11,528 nucleotides of DNA, from contig JAKAAK010000011.1 in assembly GCA_021797025.1 (NCBI GenBank), forward strand, positions 1 to 11,528, written 5' to 3'. Below the pieces are notes generated by a model. It was not told the origin of the DNA and did no database searches. It was given only the letters and a program-made list of their open reading frames with translations. This DNA comes from Thermoplasmata archaeon. GTDB taxonomy: Archaea; Thermoplasmatota; Thermoplasmata; Thermoplasmatales; Thermoplasmataceae. Numbering within the stretch: position 1 is the first letter of the stretch; each line of letters starts with the position of its first letter. The translations under genes were made by a program, and so were the position numbers. Of the stretch, positions 7,662 to 11,528 are shown piece by piece.

Positions 7662-7808
7662 TTTTGCCGGAAAAGATGGGATAAAGTAAGAATGGTCCAT
7701 AATTAGATACTGAAATTAGCTGTAATTTATAGTTTTATATCAAATTTGGAGAAATATCCATAAAATACTGCTGAAATATACAGGACGAATTATTAGAGGA
7801 TTAGGAAA

Positions 7809-7838
7809 TTTAAAATATGCATATACATATATGCATAT
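7809..7838 (+). promoter_or_regulatory. vapBC promoter with double-palindrome operator
   Basis: TTTAAAAT (7809-7816) is a TATA box about 26 bases before the vapB ATG at 7839. Directly after it, and ending at the base before the ATG, are two copies of the self-complementary 10-mer ATATGCATAT (7815-7824 and 7829-7838), 14 bases apart. A ribbon-helix-helix antitoxin such as VapB typically binds tandem palindromes like these, so this is very likely the self-repression site. The operator overlaps both TATA box and transcription start. Confidence 0.65.
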
Positions 7839-8069
7839 ATGGTAAAAGTTATTTCAATAAGTGACGATGTATACGCAAGATTAAAAAATATCAAGGGAGA
7901 GAAATCATTTTCTGAAGTTTTGATAGATTTATTAAATAGTGAAAAAGGAAATCCAAAATTGCTGGAAAAATACTTTGGCATATTAAGTCACGAGGAAGCA
8001 GATAAATTGGAAGATCAAACCAATGAAGGCCAAACGGTGTCAGTTTCCCGTGATAAAGATGATTATTGA
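7839..8069 (+). CDS. vapB: VapB-type antitoxin (archaeal ribbon-helix-helix, UPF0330-like)
   Basis: A 76-residue protein. The N-terminal half VKVISISDDVYARLKNIKGEKSFSEVLIDLL is the archaeal VapB ribbon-helix-helix: a beta strand (residues 2-8) that enters the DNA groove, then two helices with the typical KSFSEV turn. The acidic C-terminal half (SHEEADKLEDQTNEGQ...DKDDY) would wrap and neutralise the PIN toxin. It is intact and starts without a leader at 7839, directly after the operator palindromes. The end overlaps the vapC start by 11 bases, the usual coupling in vapBC. Since the partner toxin is damaged, the antitoxin may now be free-standing. Confidence 0.88.
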   Translation: MVKVISISDDVYARLKNIKGEKSFSEVLIDLLNSEKGNPKLLEKYFGILSHEEADKLEDQTNEGQTVSVSRDKDDY

Positions 8070-8435
8070 TACAAATTTTCATTGACATATTCGGAGAGAA
8101 ATCGGAAAGATTGGATTATATAGCAAATTTAAATGAAAACGTCGCAACGACAATAATTAATAAATATGAATTATTGCGGGGAAATAATAAAATTAAAAAT
8201 ATTTCTGAAAGTATTATCGTGTATAACTCTGGTGACAATGAAGCGAGGGAAGCGGCTGAGCCATATCTGTTTCTTAAACACAAAGGTATATTAGTTAATG
8301 AATTAGATATTATAATAACAGCAATTGCTAAAGCAAATAATCAGCAAATTCTAACTAAGGATAAAGACTTTGAAAATTTTCAGTGGATAATGGAAATAAG
8401 ATTTTTACAATGCTTATCTTTAAAATTCAGATTGG
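8059..8435 (+). pseudogene. vapC: VapC PIN-domain toxin, frameshifted at codon 8 and cut at its 3' end by an IS element
   Basis: VapC toxins are Mg-dependent ribonucleases. The true start is the ATG at 8059, which gives MIIDTNFH and then TGA at 8083-8085. The rest continues in the next frame from ATT at 8081: IDIFGEKSERLDYIANL..., with NKYELLRG, NELDIIITAIAKAN and ILTKDKDF. With the frame repaired (2 bases missing, for example NFLIDIF) the four acidic PIN residues are present: Asp4, Glu38, Asp84 and Asp102 or Asp104. Reading on from 8435 enters the IS element. Removing the element gives GGT TAA, so the original toxin had about 127 residues, normal for VapC. An open frame from TTG 8066 exists but lacks Asp4. 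Alternatives are a sequencing error or a recoded +1 shift at CAT TGA C. I treat it as broken. Confidence 0.75.
8411..8423. repeat. Host inverted repeat, left arm (flanks the IS)
   Basis: TGCTTATCTTTAA pairs with TTAAAAATAAGCA at 10219-10231 at 12 of 13 positions. The two arms lie outside the IS element. Without the element they would face each other across about 13 bases, forming a hairpin over the vapC stop, between the convergent vapC and metal-transporter genes. Confidence 0.55.
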
Positions 8436-8580
8436 GTGACTTCCTCCCCAAGCTAACGCATGGAGCTTCCCGCTTCTATGGGACTGGCTTGCCGAAAGGT
8501 ATTGGTCAGTTCCTCCACGGGCATGAATTCCCCACAGTCCGTGGGTACTCTTCCCTTATACCTGATCTTTTTATGGTTTC
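8416..8580 (-). ncRNA. Probable omega-RNA (reRNA) of TnpB
   Basis: In IS605-type elements a guide RNA is cut from the 3' end of the tnpB message: a scaffold covering the tnpB tail and right end, then about 16-20 bases of flanking DNA as guide. Here the minus-strand tail of tnpB, its stop at 8453 and the right-end hairpin (8450-8468) would give the scaffold. The guide would begin at 8435 and read CCAATCTGAATTTTAAAGAT, the vapC 3' end. The 5' limit near 8580 is an estimate from family sizes, and no expression evidence is available. Confidence 0.4.
8437..8476 (-). repeat. IS right end: hairpin and shared end block
   Basis: The stem AAGCT/AGCTT (8450-8454 with 8464-8468, 9-base loop) includes the tnpB stop. 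It is bordered by TCCCC (8445-8449) and CTTCCCGCTT (8466-8475), blocks repeated in the same orientation at the left end. This is the expected TnpA recognition structure. Confidence 0.65.
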
Positions 8581-9730
8581 TTCCCATAATAAACGTATTG
8601 AATATCTTCTTTAATCCAGCATTCAATACATTCACTGCAGCATTGCCATCCCTGTCCATTGTGAGATCACATTTACTGCAATGGCATTCCCTTATATCAA
8701 GAGATAATTCTTCCATAATATTCCCAAAATAAGAGCACTGTTTAGATGTATTCCTGGGGTTTACCTTAATACAGTATTTACCAGCTCTTTCAGCCTTGTA
8801 AATAGTATTATTTATAAGTTCACCCCATGAAGTATCTGCTATGCTTTTAGCCAGCTTATGGTTTTTCATCATATTTTCTATATTCAGGTCTTCATATGCT
8901 ATGAAGTTATGGTTGTCCACAAGTTTTTTGGATAGTTTCTGTGAGAAATCATTACTCTGGTTGGATATATGATTGGATATTCTTGCCAATTTTACCCTTG
9001 CCTCTTTCCTGTTCATGGAACCTTTCTGCTTCCTTGATAGATTCTTATGTGCTTTCTTCAATGTTTTCTCTGACTTTCTCAAATATTTAGGTGGCTCTAC
9101 TGGTGCATTATCAGTGGTTGCTATTAATTTAATAAGACCCACATCTATTCCCACAGGGTTATATGGGAATTCTGAATGATTCCTGTTCCCAGTGTTTTCC
9201 TCTACAATAAAGGTTGCAAAGTAGTTTTCTGCTTTATCTTTTTTAATGGTTAACTGTTTAATATTTCCTTTTATCTCTCTATGTTTAAACATCCTTATTG
9301 TTCCTATTTTAGAAAGGAATAGATGTGTATTATCCATTATATTGAATCCTGATTGTGTATATGTTATGAATTTATAGCTATTTCTTGATTTGAATCTGGG
9401 GAATCCTACCTTAATCCTTTTCCCATTCTTCCTTTCTTTTATTCTCCTGAAGAAATTGTCATATGCCTTATCCAGTCTATCTGCAACATTCTGCAATACC
9501 TTTGAATATATTTCTTTATATTCAGGGAATTCATTCTTGAGTTCTGGCAATTGATTCTGCTGGTATGTATAATTAACCTTTAAATTCTCATGAAAATCCT
9601 TATTCAATTCATATGCCATTTTCCTCTGTTCCAGCATGGCATTATACAATCTATGCGATAAATCCAGCATATACTCGAATTTATCTATCTGTTCCTTATT
9701 TGGATAGAGCCTGAATTTATATGCCCTCAT
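8453..9730 (-). CDS. tnpB: TnpB RNA-guided nuclease of the IS605 element (one zinc Cys missing)
   Basis: A 425-residue TnpB, the ancestor-type of Cas12: with an omega-RNA it cuts DNA next to a short TAM and keeps the element at its site. Start choice: ATG 9730 follows GGGAGAT by a few bases and gives the usual MRAYKFRLYPNKEQ; the in-frame ATG at 9754 would add eight untypical residues. The RuvC catalytic acids are all present: Asp196 (GIDVGL), Glu280 (YEDLNIENM) and Asp361 (DRDGNAAVN). The zinc ribbon has Cys332, Cys351 and Cys354, but position 335 is Phe (CSYFG) where CxxCG is the rule; TGT to TTT explains it. Zinc binding may be weakened, although Cys349 could compensate. It overlaps tnpA by 14 bases and reads to the right-end hairpin. 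Cutting activity is uncertain. Confidence 0.93.
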   Translation of the reverse strand: MRAYKFRLYPNKEQIDKFEYMLDLSHRLYNAMLEQRKMAYELNKDFHENLKVNYTYQQNQLPELKNEFPEYKEIYSKVLQNVADRLDKAYDNFFRRIKERKNGKRIKVGFPRFKSRNSYKFITYTQSGFNIMDNTHLFLSKIGTIRMFKHREIKGNIKQLTIKKDKAENYFATFIVEENTGNRNHSEFPYNPVGIDVGLIKLIATTDNAPVEPPKYLRKSEKTLKKAHKNLSRKQKGSMNRKEARVKLARISNHISNQSNDFSQKLSKKLVDNHNFIAYEDLNIENMMKNHKLAKSIADTSWGELINNTIYKAERAGKYCIKVNPRNTSKQCSYFGNIMEELSLDIRECHCSKCDLTMDRDGNAAVNVLNAGLKKIFNTFIMGRNHKKIRYKGRVPTDCGEFMPVEELTNTFRQASPIEAGSSMR

Positions 9731-10139
9731 TGTTATCTCCCTGTGAATCCACATACCTTTTTAGAACATCTAATGTTACCTGGCCTGATGTTGCAAGGAA
9801 ATATGAGGGCGACCAGAATTTATTGTTGTATAATTCATTCCTTACCTCAGGGAAATTCCTCTGTATTTCCCGTGATGTTATTGTCTTTATTGCATTCATG
9901 TACTTTGTAATGTTCAATAATGGTGTTGCCTTGAAGAACATATTGAAATAATCTTTATCGCATTCTATGTCCAGTACATCTACATTGAATGTCTCCGATA
10001 TCTCCCTTATCTTCATTTTTAGAAAATCAACAATGGCATCATTTATGAATAACTTTTTCCTGTACTTTACAACCTGGATGAAATGATAATATAGGGAATA
10101 CACTGAATGCTGCCCCTTATCCAGATTGTATGATACCAT
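9717..10139 (-). CDS. tnpA: TnpA Y1 transposase of IS200/IS605 type, HUH motif lost
   Basis: A 140-residue single-strand transposase that normally nicks and joins hairpin ends. Family features are clear: HSVYSLYYHFIQVVKYRKKLF at residues 11-31, INAIKT-like helix and TSREIQRNFPEV at 88-99, WSPSYFLATSG at 109-119, and the catalytic tyrosine Tyr129 in LKRYVDSQ. The metal-binding HUH motif, usually DHxH after the DKD turn, reads DYFN (Tyr64-Phe65-Asn66); both histidines are gone, although CAT to TAT and CAT to AAT are single changes. The protein is otherwise full length and in frame, so loss of activity is likely but recent, or the protein now acts only as a DNA binder. A TATA-like stretch (10155-10166, minus strand) lies before the ATG at 10139. 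Confidence 0.93.
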   Translation of the reverse strand: MVSYNLDKGQHSVYSLYYHFIQVVKYRKKLFINDAIVDFLKMKIREISETFNVDVLDIECDKDYFNMFFKATPLLNITKYMNAIKTITSREIQRNFPEVRNELYNNKFWSPSYFLATSGQVTLDVLKRYVDSQGDNNEGI

Positions 10140-10172
10140 AGTAATATTATAACTTAATATACTATAACCTTT

Positions 10173-10216
10173 ACACTTTCATCCCCTCTCTTACAGAAAG
10201 AGACTTCCCGCTTTCA
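10173..10216 (-). repeat. IS left end: hairpin and shared end block
   Basis: The stem TCTCTT/AAGAGA (10187-10192 with 10198-10203, 5-base loop) lies between TCCCC (10182-10186) and CTTCCCGCTT (10204-10213). The order and orientation are the same as at the right end, and the spacing is 17 bases against 16 there. This matches the paired hairpin ends that TnpA recognises. Confidence 0.65.
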
Positions 10217-10218
10217 GG

Positions 10219-10231
10219 TTAAAAATAAGCA
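10219..10231. repeat. Host inverted repeat, right arm (flanks the IS)
   Basis: TTAAAAATAAGCA is the partner of 8411-8423, with one mismatch in 13. It lies 15 bases from the stop of the convergent metal-transporter gene. In the rebuilt empty site it holds the vapC TAA stop and a T5 run on the minus strand, as a two-way terminator might. Confidence 0.55.
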
Positions 10232-10245
10232 ATCATTAACAGATA

Positions 10246-11496
10246 TTATAAAGAGGTTGCTACCGCAATAACCGCTGTTGCCACAATAAGAATAAACATG
10301 GTAAGATATAGTGCCTCATTCTTCCTTGATAAAACAAGGTCGCCCATTATCTTTTTATTCCTTCCTATAACCCAGAGCATTACCATGGGTGCTATGAGCG
10401 TAAATACAAAGAATATCAGGAGGTAAAGAACCAGGGCTATCATGCTTGAGGGATTGATAATCATAACTGCTATAACAGCAGGCAAGCTTTCCAGTATATA
10501 CACCAGCCAGTATGACTTCTTAGAAATATTAAGGGATTCTGCAATTCCCCATGCGCTTCCCAGTGATATTGTAATCAGTGCAATAAATCCGGCGGCAATA
10601 ATTCCTATTCCGAATATAAACGGTGAAAGTGCACCTGCAATGGGAACCAGAACCTTTCCAAGTTCCTGCGGGGTTGCAAAGAACGATGAATGGGCTGCGT
10701 GTGGTATTCCAGCAAAAGCCATCTCGGCTATTACCATTAGCAGCTCTGTTACTATTGCACCTATCAGAGTTTCCCTGCGCATTATTCTTAATGACCTGCG
10801 TCTCTTTATGCTGATTCCCGCACTGTTTATATCACTTAATTTCAATCCTGTCGCTGATGCCTGGAAGAATATCATAAAGGGCATTATCACGGCACCCACA
10901 TTCGCAGCAAGCAAAAAGAAATAACCCGCAGTGGGTTTAATAAGCAATGGGTTCGCCAGCGGGGATGATACCGGCATGATGCCCCTGGAGAATAATGATG
11001 CCAGGAGGGCAATGATTAATACCAGAGATATTGCGAGCAGGGGTTTTTCGGCCTGGCTATACCTTTTTCTGGTAACAATCAATATATGTATAATATATAT
11101 AACCGGGATTGTATAATAAAGGGATAATCCCATTATTTCCAGCCCGATTCCTATTCCGAGATATTCTATTCCATAGGTAACCGTATCAGTTAATGCCATG
11201 GGCAGTGCAACCAGTGATGCTATTCTCTTTCCGTAGTTTTTCCTTACCACATCCCCTAATCCGTCCCTTGTTGCAATGCTGATTCTGCCGGCGAGTTCCT
11301 GAACAATGTAAAGGGGTATAATCAGAACCAGCATAAGCCATATTAAACCGTATCCAAGCGTGGCTCCCGTTTGTGCTGCTCCTATATAGGATGAAGCATC
11401 CATGTCAGCCATCATGACAAGCCATGCGGGGCCGAACATAAGCAATGTATCTTTATTGAATAGTTTCCTTTTTTTCTTTATCACATTCGCGTCCAT
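10246..11496 (-). CDS. Nramp-family divalent metal transporter with altered TM1 motif
   Basis: A 416-residue, 11-TM plasma-membrane protein of the Nramp fold, which brings Mn2+ or Fe2+ in with protons. It shows GPAWLVMMADMDASSYIGAAQTGATLGYGLIW (TM1-2), PLYIVQELAGRISIATRDGLGDVV (TM2-3), and NVGAVIMPFMIFFQASA (TM6). In classical Nramps TM1 has DPGN and TM6 has AxxMPH. Here TM1 is DASS (Asp33 kept, Asn replaced by Ser36) and TM6 keeps Ala202 and the metal-selective Met205 but has Phe207 in place of His. It resembles the less studied D-x-D-A-[GS]-S branch of the family. Metal transport is likely, but ion choice and proton coupling are uncertain. The start at 11496 has no clear ribosome site, and only 32 bases lie upstream in the window. 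It runs toward vapC. Confidence 0.85.
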   Translation of the reverse strand: MDANVIKKKRKLFNKDTLLMFGPAWLVMMADMDASSYIGAAQTGATLGYGLIWLMLVLIIPLYIVQELAGRISIATRDGLGDVVRKNYGKRIASLVALPMALTDTVTYGIEYLGIGIGLEIMGLSLYYTIPVIYIIHILIVTRKRYSQAEKPLLAISLVLIIALLASLFSRGIMPVSSPLANPLLIKPTAGYFFLLAANVGAVIMPFMIFFQASATGLKLSDINSAGISIKRRRSLRIMRRETLIGAIVTELLMVIAEMAFAGIPHAAHSSFFATPQELGKVLVPIAGALSPFIFGIGIIAAGFIALITISLGSAWGIAESLNISKKSYWLVYILESLPAVIAVMIINPSSMIALVLYLLIFFVFTLIAPMVMLWVIGRNKKIMGDLVLSRKNEALYLTMFILIVATAVIAVATSL

Positions 11497-11528
11497 GTTA
11501 ATCCATCATTTTTCTGTTAGTTGCACGG

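Larger units (their letters stand above)
8436..10217 (-). mobile_element. IS200/IS605-family insertion sequence (tnpA + tnpB, about 1.78 kb)
   Basis: A single-strand 'peel and paste' element carrying tnpA and tnpB in the same direction with a 14-base overlap. The right tip is placed after TCAC (minus strand, 8439-8436) following GGGGAGGAAG, a typical IS605 right end. The left tip is placed after the flanking TTAAC (minus strand, 10222-10218). Both ends carry a hairpin set between the shared blocks CTTCCCGCTT and TCCCC in the same orientation, and there is no terminal inverted repeat, as this family requires. No target duplication is seen or expected. Excision at these points restores a vapC stop codon, which supports the boundaries to within a few bases. 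TnpA and TnpB both have altered key residues, so self-driven movement is doubtful. Confidence 0.85.

Noticed and set aside
7713..7728. Short inverted repeat AAATTA-gctg-TAATTT between the dehydrogenase and vapB
   Set aside because: It is a weak A/T stem far from both TATA boxes and with no T-run beside it; chance is the simplest explanation.
8066..8614. A 182-codon open frame starting at TTG 8066
   Set aside because: It begins inside the real vapC start and lacks the first catalytic Asp, and its last 60 codons run antisense through the IS right end and tnpB. It is the shifted vapC body plus read-through, not a separate gene.
9731..9754. Longer tnpB start at ATG 9754
   Set aside because: The extra residues MWIHREIT are not typical of TnpB, and the GGGAGAT ribosome site points to ATG 9730.
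7839..10231. A larger new defence island around vapBC and TnpB
   Set aside because: Only a damaged toxin-antitoxin pair and one ordinary-sized IS605 element are present; no other defence-type gene is seen in the flanks.
1..11528. CRISPR array, tRNA or rRNA genes
   Set aside because: I see no regularly spaced repeats, no cloverleaf-type segments with T-loop GTTCRA consensus in place, and no rRNA-like conserved stretches.

Overview
This window looks like chromosome of an acidophilic archaeon of the Thermoplasmatales (Ferroplasma, Acidiplasma or Cuniculiplasma type). The reasons are an archaeal ABCE1/RLI gene, AT-rich intergenic DNA with TATA-like boxes about 25 bases before several start codons (leaderless genes), GGTGAT/GAGGT ribosome sites before genes inside operons, an archaeal VapB-type antitoxin, and a transporter-rich content typical of acid-living heterotrophs. 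The exact genus is an inference.

Left part (1-4398). On the minus strand lie the N-terminal two thirds of a dihydropteroate synthase (folP) and, 37 bases upstream of it, a 12-TM phosphate:H+ symporter-type MFS permease. A divergent, palindrome-rich promoter region (1997-2186) separates these from a plus-strand pair: a small winged-helix-like protein of unknown function and, 16 bases later, the ribosome-recycling ATPase ABCE1. ABCE1 carries an unusual P-loop (GQNALGKT) in both ATPase halves.

Middle part (4399-7632). A leaderless 14-TM DHA2 drug-exporter-type gene is followed after 4 bases by a MarR-type regulator, the usual layout of a self-controlled efflux operon. It converges on, and overlaps by 20 bases, a zinc-dependent medium-chain alcohol/polyol dehydrogenase.

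Right part (7633-11528). A vapBC toxin-antitoxin pair has a neat double-palindrome operator directly before vapB, but vapC is broken by a frameshift at codon 8. The 3' end of vapC is interrupted by an IS200/IS605-family element (about 8436-10217, minus strand) with tnpA, tnpB, hairpin ends and a probable omega-RNA. Its TnpA has lost both histidines of the HUH motif and its TnpB has lost one zinc cysteine, while the RuvC acidic residues and the TnpA tyrosine remain. Removing the element in silico restores a vapC stop codon and rebuilds a 13-bp host hairpin that lay between vapC and the convergent gene. That gene is an Nramp-like metal transporter with an altered metal-binding motif.

I see no CRISPR array, tRNA or rRNA. 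The most unusual content is the IS605 element with a disabled-looking transposase sitting in a host hairpin, and the twin P-loop variant of ABCE1.
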